Positions 8,342-16,846 are shown, numbered from the stretch's first letter. The stretch: 64,000 nt of DNA from an uncultured Candidatus Saccharibacteria bacterium (GCA_938043965.1 CALIQQ010000002.1:62001-126000), one strand, 5' to 3'. Numbers and translations: made by a program. The notes: a model not told the origin generated them from the sequence alone.

Positions 8342-8937
8342 TGACGATTAACTTTTTCGTCACGCTCATCTTTTTCGACGTGAACAAGGTGTGTGATGGT
8401 TTCTAGTTCGTCGATTGGTGTATCGACATATTTAAAAGTATAAGTTGTCTCTTCGCCGATGGTTGACATACGCAGCGTTCCGACCTTAATTAAATGCTCC
8501 CAAATCCCAGATTGTTTAAATGATACATCTTCAATCGAAACTAAATCAATTACATTCGTCGAGCTTGAAAAAAGCGAAGCCTGTGCTTGCTGAATAATGC
8601 GCTTGTTCGTCACAAATAAACGGTTATTGGAATAGACATTTAAACCGATTAGTGCAGCAATTACTATTACACCAAACACTACATCGATTACAATGCTAAA
8701 GAATCCGCGCGACATTGCATCCATTGCAAAAACCGAATTGGTCATTGTCTTAGAAATTAGAATGTTTAATGTGATAAAGAAGATGGCAGCTAATGCGACC
8801 CCCGCCCAAGTCAAAATTGGCACTACTCCGGAGCGTTTAATCTTTAACACAACGTATTCGTTATCTTCCAACTTAATGTTTGGAAAATCTTTTCTCGAAC
8901 GCGCGCGACGTAGTTTTAATAATTCATTTTTTGCCAT
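8338..8937 (-). CDS. membrane protein with bacterial PH domain (YdbS/bPH2-like)
   Basis: 199 residues. Two hydrophobic segments (about 35-58 and 75-105) precede a bacterial PH-type domain recognisable from VTNKRIIQQAQASLF, then IDLVSIEDVSFKQSGIWEHL and VGTLRMSTIG. Proteins of this type are common in small membrane-protein operons; their ligand is unknown. It is a single gene with its own -10 (8962-8967, minus strand) and a CGGAG ribosome binding site. The C-terminus is highly charged (EKDERDEKVNRH). Confidence 0.75.
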   Translation of the reverse strand: MAKNELLKLRRARSRKDFPNIKLEDNEYVVLKIKRSGVVPILTWAGVALAAIFFITLNILISKTMTNSVFAMDAMSRGFFSIVIDVVFGVIVIAALIGLNVYSNNRLFVTNKRIIQQAQASLFSSSTNVIDLVSIEDVSFKQSGIWEHLIKVGTLRMSTIGEETTYTFKYVDTPIDELETITHLVHVEKDERDEKVNRH

Positions 8938-8961
8938 ACATTTCTCCGTAAATTTTAAATA

Positions 8962-8967
8962 ATTATA
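8962..8967 (-). promoter_or_regulatory. extended -10 box for the PH-domain gene
   Basis: On the minus strand the sequence reads TGATATAAT, followed by about 24 nt to the ATG at 8937 with CGGAG as ribosome binding site. This promoter makes a short leadered mRNA. Confidence 0.65.
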
Positions 8968-9007
8968 TCACGACGGGGCATAATTTGCAATTATACGAAA
9001 TTATTAT

Positions 9008-10015
9008 TTAATTATGTTTGAGATGCTCGCGACCTTTAAGTGTGACCTTACGTCCACGTGGTGTTTTTTCAATAAAACCAAGCTGAATTAAAAACGGTTC
9101 ATAGTAATCTTCAATCGTATTAACCTCGTCACCAGTTAACGCTGCAATCGTCGTTAACCCAACCGGTCTGTCTCCGTAATTTTCTAGCATCAACTTCAGC
9201 ATATTTCGGTCGGCCGGGTCTAACCCCAGCTCATCAATTTCCATCAACTTTAACGCCGCAGTTGCGATGTTGCTATCAATAATTCCGTCCCCATTCACGT
9301 CAGCGTAATCGCGCACACGCTTAGTGATACGGTTCGCAATTCTAGGCGTTAACCTCGAACGAGTCGCCAGCATCTCTGCCGCCTCTTCCTTGATAGGGGT
9401 ATTTAAAAGTCCCGCCGTTCGTTTGATGATCTGTTTAATTTCAGGCTCTTTATAGTACTCTAAACGGTGTGTAATTCCGAAGCGGTCCCGTAGTGGTCCA
9501 GCCAGTGAACCTGTCCTGGTGGTCGCGCCAATCACCGTAAAATGTGGTAAATCCAGCCGAATTGAGTTCGCTGCTGGGCCTTTTCCAACTACGATATCTA
9601 GTTTATAATCTTCCATTGCGGAGTATAAAATTTCTTCCACTGCCCTACGTAATCGATGAATCTCATCAATAAACAGGACGTCGCCCTCTTGTAAATTTGT
9701 CAAAATCGAGGCCAGATCTCCCGCTCGCTCGATCGCTGGTCCAGTCGTCACTTTCAAGTTAGCCCCAAGCTCGTGTGCAATCACATTTGCCATAGTCGTT
9801 TTGCCGAGCCCAGGTGGTCCATAAAGTAGCACATGGTCCAATGTCGTGCCGTCATCGCGTTTTTTAACCGCGTCGATCGCTAGCTTTAAGTTCTTTTTCA
9901 AACGCTCTTGTCCGATGTATTCGGCAAAATTGATTGGACGCAAACTTTGTTCAATAATCTGTTCTTCAGTGTCTTCTTCGTGTGTAGTATTATCAACCAC
10001 TCTTTCAATTCCCAT
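9008..10015 (-). CDS. ruvB: Holliday junction branch migration helicase RuvB
   Basis: AAA+ motor of the RuvAB branch-migration complex. 335 residues, normal. Walker A is in YGPPGLGKTTMAN, Walker B in VLFIDEIHRL, sensor/arginine-finger region in GATTRTGSLAGPLRDRFGI, and the C-terminal winged helix contains the conserved RTPRGR-like end (EKTPRGRKVT). It is a monocistronic minus-strand gene between a PH-domain gene and a FISUMP gene. On the minus strand a TATAAT box lies at 10043-10048 and a GGAGG ribosome binding site lies just before the ATG. Confidence 0.97.
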   Translation of the reverse strand: MGIERVVDNTTHEEDTEEQIIEQSLRPINFAEYIGQERLKKNLKLAIDAVKKRDDGTTLDHVLLYGPPGLGKTTMANVIAHELGANLKVTTGPAIERAGDLASILTNLQEGDVLFIDEIHRLRRAVEEILYSAMEDYKLDIVVGKGPAANSIRLDLPHFTVIGATTRTGSLAGPLRDRFGITHRLEYYKEPEIKQIIKRTAGLLNTPIKEEAAEMLATRSRLTPRIANRITKRVRDYADVNGDGIIDSNIATAALKLMEIDELGLDPADRNMLKLMLENYGDRPVGLTTIAALTGDEVNTIEDYYEPFLIQLGFIEKTPRGRKVTLKGREHLKHN

Positions 10016-10042
10016 AGAGGCCTCCGTAGTTCTGTCTCATTT

Positions 10043-10048
10043 ATTATA
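10043..10048 (-). promoter_or_regulatory. -10 box of ruvB
   Basis: TATAAT (extended TGCTATAAT) on the minus strand, 27 nt before the ruvB ATG, with GGAGG just upstream of the start. The plus-strand FISUMP promoter starts about 50 bp away, so the two genes diverge from a short shared intergenic region. Confidence 0.7.
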
Positions 10049-10095
10049 GCACGAATTTTTCATTCCATTTTTTCTTGCTTTTATTCCACTTATGC

Positions 10096-10101
10096 TATAA
10101 T
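10096..10101 (+). promoter_or_regulatory. extended -10 box of first FISUMP gene (leaderless)
   Basis: TGCTATAAT, 7 nt before the ATG at 10109. The stretch leading into it (TTTTATTCCACTTATGC) is nearly the same as the one before the second FISUMP gene (TTTTATTCCGCTTATGC, near 31565), which suggests a shared promoter type for the two paralogs. Confidence 0.75.
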
Positions 10102-10108
10102 AAAGCAT

Positions 10109-12451
10109 ATGAAGGTCCTATCGGCTAATAGTAGAGCTCTGCCTCTAAAGGGTCTAGAGCATCAGCTTTCCATCATTTTATCCACTAAACTTTTTGTCCT
10201 TTTCTCTTTTCTCACTCTCTCCTTCATGATCTTTCAACTCTTTTCTCCCATCGTCTCTTCTAATGCTGAAACCGAAAACACCGCTAAAGTCTCCACTCCA
10301 GCTGGTACTATTTCTCTCGCCACAGAAGATAACGTTACTATTAACATTACTCCAACTCCAACCCAAAAGATCTATTCTAAAACCACAGCTCTAAAAATCA
10401 CTAACTCATGTAAAAAAGGCGCCACTATCACCCTCTCTACTAACAAGACTCATAATAATCTAGAACGCCAAGGCGCAGATACCTTAACTAAAACTATTGC
10501 TTCAATTGCAACCACTGGAAACCTAACCGATAATTCCTGGGGTTATACACTAGACAATACTACTTATTCTCCAGTTCCAGCCAAAGACCAATCCCCAGCT
10601 ACCATCTATAACACCACCTCAGCTACCGCTTCCACTACTACTCCAGAAAACCTCAATCTCGCCTATGCTGTTAAGACTGATGATACTATCCCATCTGGCA
10701 CCTACACTAACGATCTAGTCTACACCGTTAACGTAAAACCAGAATGCTTACAATACACTCTAAAATTTAACTTAGATAACGGTATTGGCAAATCAGGTGC
10801 AATCTACACCGATAGACAGCTATCCTATGGTACAAAAATCAATCTCGCCGACTTTACCCCAACTCGCACCAACTACGAGTTTATGGGCTGGATTGCCACA
10901 ACGAATAATCCTGCTATCTCCTCAGTCACCTACGATGATGATGCTAATATAGATATTAACCCTACCAACGAAGCTGAAGTAACACTCACTGCTAAATGGA
11001 AACTAAAAATTAAAGATATCTTCACTATCTCCAATATGCAACAGATGAATCCAAATATCTGCCTAGCTAGTACCACCCCACTTGCTACCGCTACGGCACT
11101 TGACACTGATGGCTCCCATAGGGGTGACCCGAACTACGTCCCAACTGTCACTCTCACGGATACTAGGGACAATAACACCTATACCGTCTCAAAACTCGCC
11201 GATGGCGAATGCTGGATGACTAAAAACTTAAGGATTATCGACAAAACCATCACCCCAGCCGACTCTAATGTTACCTCGAACTACACCATTCCAGCCTCCT
11301 CAATCTCTGGCTTTAGCTCCCATGACACCTCAAGCGCTTATATAGATAGCAACGACGGCTTCTATAACTGGCATACCGCTACCGCTGGTACTGGTACTGC
11401 TGCGCTTACTGTCAATGGTCAAAACGTTCCAGCTTCCATCTGTCCAAAAGGCTGGAGACTGCCAACTGGTGGCGATACTGGCGAATTTAAGACCCTCTAT
11501 AACAGCTATAATTCTTTTAGTGCTCTAACATCTAGCCCAGTAAACATTACCCTCACGGGAGTCATACTGAATGGCTCACATCACGGTCGTAATGTATACA
11601 GTCGCTATCTGACCTCTACCGTTTACTCCAGCAACTATGCCTACAACCTACTTGTAAATAATTCGAGCATCAATCCTGCGAATTATGGCAATGCGCATGC
11701 CGGGTCCTCTATCCGTTGTATTGCTGATAATCCAACCGTCCATAATATTTCTACTATGCAGCAGATGACGCCAAAAACCTGCATCAATACCACTGTCCCG
11801 TTCAAAACTGCTACTCAGCTCGATACCGATGGCTCCCACAGGGGCGACCCAAACTATGTTCCAACTGTCACTCTCACTGACGCCCGAGATAACAACACCT
11901 ATACCGTCTCAAAACTCGCCGATGGCAAATGTTGGATGACTAAAGATCTCCGCATCGCCGGAAAAACCATCACTTCAGCCGACTCCGACGTTACCTCAAA
12001 TTACACTATTCCGGCTTCCTCAATCAACGGCTTTAATTACAATAACGCCTCAAACGCTTATGCAAATAGTGACAGTGGTTTTTATAACTGGTATACCGCT
12101 GCTGTTGGTACTAGCACCCAAGATCTCTTTCATCACGGACAAAACACTGCCGTCTCCATCTGTCCAAAAGGCTGGCGGTTGCCAACCGGTGGAAATAGTG
12201 GTGAATTCCAAGCTCTCTATAATAACTATAATTCACCGTTGGCACTAAGATCTAGTCCAGTGAACCTCACTCTTTCCGGCCGCGTGAGTAGTAGTTCACG
12301 CGACTATCAAAGCTCAAACGGCTATTATTGGTCCTCTACGGTCTACTCGGACGAAGACGCCTATGTTCTGTACCTGCACACCTCGGTTGTCTACCCTGCC
12401 TACCATCTCGAAAGACGCCTCGGGCTCTCCGTACGCTGTATCGCTCGCTAG
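10109..12451 (+). CDS. secreted FISUMP-domain surface protein, two FISUMP copies plus InlB-type repeat
   Basis: 780 residues from the leaderless ATG at 10109; an in-frame extension upstream would run through ruvB and is not credible. N-terminus: hydrophobic signal segment (about 31-52) ending in SSNAE. Next is a beta-rich domain ending IPSGTYTNDLVYTV, also present in the paralog at 31712. Then a Listeria-Bacteroides (InlB B-like) repeat, recognisable from LKFNLDNGIG, FMGWIATT and LTAKW. Finally two tandem copies (about 11030-11715 and 11750-12448) of the Fibrobacter succinogenes major paralogous domain, each beginning with an ISxMQQM-type motif and containing NNTYTVSKLADG-CWMT, SICPKGWRLPTG and a terminal [IV]RCIA. 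The two copies differ mainly in the region before RCIA. The coding strand is rich in C and T compared with neighbours. Surface binding or adhesion is inferred. Confidence 0.85.
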   Translation: MKVLSANSRALPLKGLEHQLSIILSTKLFVLFSFLTLSFMIFQLFSPIVSSNAETENTAKVSTPAGTISLATEDNVTINITPTPTQKIYSKTTALKITNSCKKGATITLSTNKTHNNLERQGADTLTKTIASIATTGNLTDNSWGYTLDNTTYSPVPAKDQSPATIYNTTSATASTTTPENLNLAYAVKTDDTIPSGTYTNDLVYTVNVKPECLQYTLKFNLDNGIGKSGAIYTDRQLSYGTKINLADFTPTRTNYEFMGWIATTNNPAISSVTYDDDANIDINPTNEAEVTLTAKWKLKIKDIFTISNMQQMNPNICLASTTPLATATALDTDGSHRGDPNYVPTVTLTDTRDNNTYTVSKLADGECWMTKNLRIIDKTITPADSNVTSNYTIPASSISGFSSHDTSSAYIDSNDGFYNWHTATAGTGTAALTVNGQNVPASICPKGWRLPTGGDTGEFKTLYNSYNSFSALTSSPVNITLTGVILNGSHHGRNVYSRYLTSTVYSSNYAYNLLVNNSSINPANYGNAHAGSSIRCIADNPTVHNISTMQQMTPKTCINTTVPFKTATQLDTDGSHRGDPNYVPTVTLTDARDNNTYTVSKLADGKCWMTKDLRIAGKTITSADSDVTSNYTIPASSINGFNYNNASNAYANSDSGFYNWYTAAVGTSTQDLFHHGQNTAVSICPKGWRLPTGGNSGEFQALYNNYNSPLALRSSPVNLTLSGRVSSSSRDYQSSNGYYWSSTVYSDEDAYVLYLHTSVVYPAYHLERRLGLSVRCIAR

Positions 12452-12552
12452 CCTATATGGCTACATAGTGCCCGCCCAGTTCAATAACTATATTGCTTTC
12501 TAGGTCTAAAAACATCCTTCGCTTTCCGCTTTACAACAGATTAAAGTTTTGT

Positions 12553-12558
12553 TATAAT
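12553..12558 (+). promoter_or_regulatory. -10 box of tRNA-Ser
   Basis: TATAAT, 7 nt before the first base of the mature tRNA. This is the same spacing as before leaderless protein genes, so the primary transcript should have almost no 5' leader. The downstream tRNA-Met is probably co-transcribed. Confidence 0.7.
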
Positions 12559-12565
12559 CATTCAT

Positions 12566-12651
12566 GGAAGGGTGGCCGAGTGGTTGATGGCACTGGTCTT
12601 GAAAACCAGCAAGTTAACGCTTCGCAGGTTCGAATCCTGTCCCTTCCGCCA
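12566..12651 (+). tRNA. tRNA-Ser (anticodon TGA)
   Basis: Acceptor stem GGAAGGG pairs with CCCTTCC. The anticodon stem CTGGT/ACCAG encloses loop CTTGAAA with anticodon TGA. There is a long variable arm as expected for Ser, a TTCGAAT T-loop, and an encoded CCA end. Confidence 0.96.
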
Positions 12652-12663
12652 TTTTAAGATTTT

Positions 12664-12740
12664 GGCATCGTAGCTCAGTTGGTTAGAGCGTAGGACTCAT
12701 AAGCCTAAGGTCACTGGTTCGATCCCAGTCGATGCTACCA
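12664..12740 (+). tRNA. tRNA-Met (anticodon CAT), probably elongator
   Basis: Acceptor stem GGCATCG/CGATGCT (one G-U pair), anticodon loop CTCATAA with CAT, T-loop TTCGATC, and encoded CCA. The D-arm (AGCTCAGTTGGTTAGAGC) and GGTCAC variable region resemble elongator tRNA-Met. A lysidine-modified tRNA-Ile2 is the alternative. The first base pair is paired (G-U), which argues against initiator tRNA. Confidence 0.9.
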
Positions 12741-12763
12741 TCTTAGCCTATCTCGCATTCTAA

Positions 12764-12789
12764 ACTCGCCTCAGCTAGCGAGTCTTTTT
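12764..12789 (+). terminator. rho-independent terminator after the tRNA pair
   Basis: ACTCGC, an 8-nt loop and GCGAGT form a 6-bp stem followed by CTTTTT. It ends just before the prepilin promoter. Confidence 0.75.
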
Positions 12790-12793
12790 GTGC

Positions 12794-12799
12794 TATAAT
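12794..12799 (+). promoter_or_regulatory. extended -10 box of prepilin-ruvA operon (leaderless)
   Basis: TGCTATAAT, 6 nt before the ATG at 12806, directly after the tRNA terminator. No ribosome binding site. Confidence 0.75.
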
Positions 12800-12805
12800 A
12801 GTGCT

Positions 12806-13201
12806 ATGAAGAAAAAAGGTTTTACTATCTTAGAATTAGCGGTGGTTATCGTTTTCGCCTCACTACTTCTTATTATTTTCTTTTTGCAAAAAGTAAACAC
12901 GGATGCTATGCATCGTGACGAACAGCGCAAAGAGTCGATTAACGCCATGTATTATGCTCTTGAAGAGGGTTTTTATGCTGAAAATGGCTATTATCCTGAA
13001 AAAATTTCTGAGGAAAATTTGAAGGTAATGGATCCCCAGCTTTTTACTGACCCTCGTGGTCTTAATCTTGGTACCGAAGGTAGCTCCCTTGTTTATGAGC
13101 CGGCGAATTGCGAAAATACTAAGTGTCAGGAATTCACGCTCCGCGCTAATCTTGAAAAAGAAGATACTTTCATTAAAAAGAATCGTGAGCATAAAAAATG
13201 A
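12806..13201 (+). CDS. type IV prepilin-like protein
   Basis: 131 residues. The N-terminus MKKKGFTILELAVV is a textbook class III (type IV) prepilin signal: basic leader, KG cleavage site before Phe, Glu at position +5 of the mature protein, then a hydrophobic helix (to about residue 28). The globular part has a Cys pair (CENTKC) near residue 110 and a basic tail. It may be a minor pilin or pseudopilin for surface pili or DNA uptake; no other pilus gene is in the window. The leaderless ATG at 12806 is preferred over an upstream in-frame TTG because of the -10 position. It overlaps ruvA by 4 nt (ATGA). Confidence 0.85.
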   Translation: MKKKGFTILELAVVIVFASLLLIIFFLQKVNTDAMHRDEQRKESINAMYYALEEGFYAENGYYPEKISEENLKVMDPQLFTDPRGLNLGTEGSSLVYEPANCENTKCQEFTLRANLEKEDTFIKKNREHKK

Positions 13202-13782
13202 TCGCCCATATTTCTGGTGAAGTTGCCGAAAAATTTGGCAATTCCGTCATTGTTGATGTCCATGGTGTTGGCTATGAGCTGGCACTTACTGCCATTGATG
13301 CCGAAACTACCGTAGTCGGTAAAACCTATAAGTTCTACACTTATCATTCAGTGCGTGAGAACGGGGAAGACCTTTATGGTTTCTCTAGTCTTGCTGCTAA
13401 AAAACTTTTTGAGCTGCTTATCTCAGTCAACGGTATTGGTCCAAAAGCTGGCATGGCTATCTTAAGCCTTGCTGGTCCCGAAGATGTCCGAAATGCAATC
13501 GCTAATGCAGACACCACTTTTGTCTCTAAAGCTTCTGGTGTCGGTAAAAAGTCTGCCGAGCGTGTGATCGTAGACTTGCGAGACAAAGTTGGTCTTCCAT
13601 CTCGCGTTGGCACCACTGCCATCTTCACTCCAGCTCAAACCACAGTAGAGAAAGATGATGCCCTCGATGCGCTCATTGCGCTCGGCTTCCCGCTCAAAGA
13701 AGCTACCGAGGCTCTCGAGCAAGTTGATCGCACCCTGCCGGTTGAAGAGAGAATTAGGCTAGCTCTAAAACAACGAAGTTAA
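13198..13782 (+). CDS. ruvA: Holliday junction branch migration protein RuvA
   Basis: DNA-binding subunit of RuvAB; tetramers hold the four-way junction. 194 residues, normal. N-terminal OB-fold (MIAHISGEVAEK to YTYHSVRENGEDLYGF), central helix-hairpin-helix pairs (LLISVNGIGPKAGMAIL and SKASGVGKKSAERVIVDL), and a C-terminal domain III (ALDALIALGFPLKEATEAL) that contacts RuvB. The start overlaps the prepilin stop by 4 nt, so translation is probably coupled to a pilin gene instead of ruvC or ruvB, an unusual partner. Confidence 0.96.
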   Translation: MIAHISGEVAEKFGNSVIVDVHGVGYELALTAIDAETTVVGKTYKFYTYHSVRENGEDLYGFSSLAAKKLFELLISVNGIGPKAGMAILSLAGPEDVRNAIANADTTFVSKASGVGKKSAERVIVDLRDKVGLPSRVGTTAIFTPAQTTVEKDDALDALIALGFPLKEATEALEQVDRTLPVEERIRLALKQRS

Positions 13783-13804
13783 CCATATTCAATTTTCGTA
13801 ATAC

Positions 13805-13834
13805 TAATCTAATCTAATCTAATCTAATCTAATC
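13805..13834 (+). repeat. pentanucleotide microsatellite (TAATC)6
   Basis: Six perfect tandem TAATC units between ruvA and yebC. They lie about 130 bp upstream of the yebC -10, so copy number changes would not alter promoter spacing directly. The rest of the 13783-14050 gap is AT-rich and shows no gene. Confidence 0.9.
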
Positions 13835-13966
13835 TAGTATAGAGTCTAGTCTAAGTTGAGTATTATTAACTTAGCGCCATCAGTTTTGTATCGGTAGCAG
13901 ACCGTTAAATTCACTATATTTAACAATGTTTCATTAAAAAATCAAATCAAAAACCTAAAAATATGT

Positions 13967-13972
13967 TATAAT
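13967..13972 (+). promoter_or_regulatory. extended -10 box of yebC
   Basis: TGTTATAAT, 78 nt before the ATG, giving a conventional leader with an AAAAGGAGAG ribosome binding site. Confidence 0.65.
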
Positions 13973-14050
13973 ATAGTTAAGAAACTAACATTTTGACAAT
14001 GTTTTATCAAAATTAAATAATTTATCATTTTTATTCTAAAAGGAGAGAAT

Positions 14051-14752
14051 ATGTCAGGACACAGTAAATGGGCAACCACTAAACGCCAAAAAGCTGTCGT
14101 TGATGCTAAGCGTGGTGCATTATTCACTAAAATCGGTAACCAAATCGCAATCGCTGCTCGCGCCGGTGCTGATCCAACCATGAATGCCTCTCTTGCTATG
14201 GTGCTTGAAAAAGCTCGTCATGCTAATATGCCAAAAGCTAATATCGAGCGTGCTATTGCTAGGGCGGCTGATAAAAATGCTGCAGCTATGATTGAGGAGA
14301 CTTATGAGGCCTATGGTCCAGCTGGGGTCGGTATCATTATTGAAGTTGCGACTGATAATAAAAATCGTACCATGCCTGAAGTTCGTCATACTCTTGATAA
14401 AAATGGCGGCCGGATGGCTGACCCAGGTTCAGTTATGTTCCAATTCTCTCGTAAGGGCGTTATCTTCATTTCCGACAAAGGTGAAGATGCTTTGATGTCT
14501 GCTCTTGATGCTGGCGCAGAAGATGCAGTCGAGGAAGATGATGGTATTGAAATTATTACCGAGCCAACCGATCTCATGAAAGTTCGTCAAGCTCTAATTG
14601 ACGCTGGCTTGACAATTGAATCTGCTGAGTTGAAATACGTGCCAAACACTACCGTGCCAGTTGCAGGTGACGACGAAGATAAGGTCACTAAACTGCTCGA
14701 TGCTATCGACGACCTCGATGATGTTGTTAACGTCTTCACTAATGCAGAATAA
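14051..14752 (+). CDS. YebC/PmpR family protein (TACO1-like)
   Basis: 233 residues. It begins with the family signature MSGHSKWATTKRQKAVVDAKRG and continues with GADPTMNASLAMVLEKARHANMP-type and NGGRMADPGSV-type blocks. Members are described as transcription regulators or as translation factors that relieve ribosome stalling (for example at polyproline); which role applies here is not visible. The gene has its own promoter and a strong ribosome binding site. In many bacteria yebC neighbours ruvC/ruvA, as it does here after ruvA. It is convergent with recX. Confidence 0.95.
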   Translation: MSGHSKWATTKRQKAVVDAKRGALFTKIGNQIAIAARAGADPTMNASLAMVLEKARHANMPKANIERAIARAADKNAAAMIEETYEAYGPAGVGIIIEVATDNKNRTMPEVRHTLDKNGGRMADPGSVMFQFSRKGVIFISDKGEDALMSALDAGAEDAVEEDDGIEIITEPTDLMKVRQALIDAGLTIESAELKYVPNTTVPVAGDDEDKVTKLLDAIDDLDDVVNVFTNAE

Positions 14753-14787
14753 TTAGCTAAGCTACTATCTTTTTATAGATTCTATTA

Positions 14788-15672
14788 CTAGAAATCGCTA
14801 CTATCCGTCGTCCGATTCAGTTCATCGACGATTAAATCATAACTAAAACCCTGCCGCAGTAGATATTGTTTTAATTTATCGTCCGTATAACCGCGCCGTC
14901 GTTTCTTTTGAATCATTTTTTGAATTTCAGTTTTATCGTTACGCACTTTTTCGCCAAATTCATTTTCGCCGAGCACTTCCTGAATTATTGCATCTAAGAC
15001 GCCCTTATTCCTGAGTTCAAGCCGTAATTTTTTCTCGGAAATACCCTTCGCCCGATTGCGGTTTTCTACGTAAAATCGCGCAAATCTCTCATCGTCAATT
15101 ATTTTTAGGTCTGTCAGTTTGTTGATTACCGCTTCAATATCGGTCGTACTAATCATTGCACCCGATTTTGTCGGCAGCCCAGTTTTTGCTTGCTTCGTAA
15201 ATTCGAAGCGATTATCTTCCGTAAAATCGCGCTCCCTGATTTTTTGATTTTTTTCACGCACGCTTTTTCTAAGCTGTTTGATTTTCTCTCGATAATCCTC
15301 ATCCGTTTTCAGCCGCGCTAGAAACTCATCGTATCTTTTCTGTTCGAGTTCTCGTTTAATTTTCTTGCGTTTAAGGTAATCTCTAATTTCTTTTTCTGAA
15401 TGTGGTCTCGAGAGGGCATATTCTAAACTTCTCTGCAGTAGCTTGCCAAAATCTGACGCCGCCTGGATTTCTTCTAGCTCAGTTTCTGTATATTCATTAT
15501 TGATTCGAACCTTCATCTCGGCTACTTGTTGAATCGTCAAAGAAAAGGCGAATTTATGGTCCACGAAAACATTTACTCGATTCTGGTCTCGAGTTGCAGT
15601 CTTTAAATCGGTGATTTTTTTTACTCCAAAATCAGCCGATTTTTCAGTAGTTGCGTTATTTAAGATTTTCAT
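14788..15672 (-). CDS. recX: regulatory protein RecX, with an internal insertion
   Basis: RecX binds RecA filaments and limits recombinase activity. The gene is 294 residues, longer than the usual 150-270. Recognisable three-helix repeats are present: ALSRPHSEKEIRDYLKRK, then KLTDLKIIDDERFARFYVENR and a C-terminal KRRRGYTDDKLKQYLLRQGF. Between the first and second repeat is an extra highly charged stretch of about 60 residues (roughly 115-180) that is probably a flexible or helical insertion. It lies 110 nt downstream of recA on the same strand and is probably read from the recA promoter. Confidence 0.88.
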   Translation of the reverse strand: MKILNNATTEKSADFGVKKITDLKTATRDQNRVNVFVDHKFAFSLTIQQVAEMKVRINNEYTETELEEIQAASDFGKLLQRSLEYALSRPHSEKEIRDYLKRKKIKRELEQKRYDEFLARLKTDEDYREKIKQLRKSVREKNQKIRERDFTEDNRFEFTKQAKTGLPTKSGAMISTTDIEAVINKLTDLKIIDDERFARFYVENRNRAKGISEKKLRLELRNKGVLDAIIQEVLGENEFGEKVRNDKTEIQKMIQKKRRRGYTDDKLKQYLLRQGFSYDLIVDELNRTTDSSDF

Positions 15673-15781
15673 CTAAATAATTTTTATCTTATCTAATCCT
15701 TTTGAATTACAGCTTTATTTGCTGTCTACATTCACTCTTGAAGCTCTCGCATAATTCATCAGTTACGTCGATCAACTAAGA

Positions 15782-16822
15782 TTACTCTTCTTCGGCAGTT
15801 GCTTTTTCGCGCACTTTTGCTTCAATTTCCGCCATCAATTCCGGCTTTTCTTTAAAAATACGCTTGACGGTTTCACGCCCTTGTCCGATAGTCTCGCCAT
15901 TATATTTTAAGAATGCACCAGCCTTATCGATTACGCCGTATTGTACCGCTAAATCAAGAATGTCGCCAGTCTTCGAAATACCTTCGTTGTACATAATATC
16001 GAACTCTGCGCTCCTAAATGGTGCCGCAATTTTATTTTTAACAATCTTAATTTTAGTGCGGTTTCCAGAGATATTTTCGCCATCTTTAATTTGTCCGATA
16101 CGGCGAATGTCAATTCGAACTGAAGCATAAAACTTCAATGCATTACCACCGGTCGTTGTTTCAGGGTTACCGAACATCACGCCAATTTTCATGCGAATCT
16201 GGTTGATGAAAATTACGGTCGCCTTCGATTTAGCAATAATACCGGTCAATTTGCGCATTGCTTGGCTCATTAGGCGCGCCTGTAGACCCATCTGTGCATC
16301 ACCCATGTCGCCATCAATTTCAGCCTGTGGTACTAAGGCAGCTACGGAGTCCACTACAATTAAATCCACTGCTCCAGAACGTACTAGTGTTTCACAGATC
16401 TCTAGTGCCTGTTCGCCGTTATCTGGTTGCGAAATCAAAAGATCGCCCGTATTCACGCCAATTTTTCTAGCATAAGCCGGGTCTAAAGCGTGCTCAGCAT
16501 CAATAAATGCTGCTTGTCCGCCAGTTTTCTGAATTTCTGCAATTGCGTGTAGGGCTAAAGTAGTTTTACCCGACGATTCAGGACCGTAGATTTCAATAAT
16601 TCGACCTTTTGGGTAGCCGCCACCTAATGCTAAATCGAGTGAAAGCGAACCTGAATGAATTAACTCGATATCAATTTTCTTCGATTCGCCAAGTTTCATA
16701 ATTGAGCCTTCGCCAAATTGTTTTGTAATTTGCGCGACTGCTAGTTTTAGCGCTTCGCTTTTTCCGTCAAGTTGCTCACCTTTTTCTGTCTTTGCGGATT
16801 TTTCAGAAACAGACTTTGCCAT
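15782..16822 (-). CDS. recA: recombinase RecA
   Basis: Strand-exchange ATPase of homologous recombination. 346 residues, full length. Walker A GPESSGKT is at 80-87, followed by IDAEHALDP, VDSVAALVPQAEI, the L2 region (GNPETTTGGNALKFY) and the C-terminal domain with a short acidic tail (ATAEEE). It has an AGGAGG ribosome binding site and a minus-strand extended -10 (16847-16852). No SOS/LexA-type box is obvious upstream. recX follows on the same strand, and radA, ruvC, ruvB and ruvA lie within 10 kb. Confidence 0.98.
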   Translation of the reverse strand: MAKSVSEKSAKTEKGEQLDGKSEALKLAVAQITKQFGEGSIMKLGESKKIDIELIHSGSLSLDLALGGGYPKGRIIEIYGPESSGKTTLALHAIAEIQKTGGQAAFIDAEHALDPAYARKIGVNTGDLLISQPDNGEQALEICETLVRSGAVDLIVVDSVAALVPQAEIDGDMGDAQMGLQARLMSQAMRKLTGIIAKSKATVIFINQIRMKIGVMFGNPETTTGGNALKFYASVRIDIRRIGQIKDGENISGNRTKIKIVKNKIAAPFRSAEFDIMYNEGISKTGDILDLAVQYGVIDKAGAFLKYNGETIGQGRETVKRIFKEKPELMAEIEAKVREKATAEEE

Positions 16823-16846
16823 TTTACCTCCTAATATATTACGCTT

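Noticed and set aside
9908..10108. N-terminal extension of the first FISUMP gene upstream of 10109
   Set aside because: It would overlap the start of ruvB and its promoter. The signal peptide and the -10 box both place the start at 10109.
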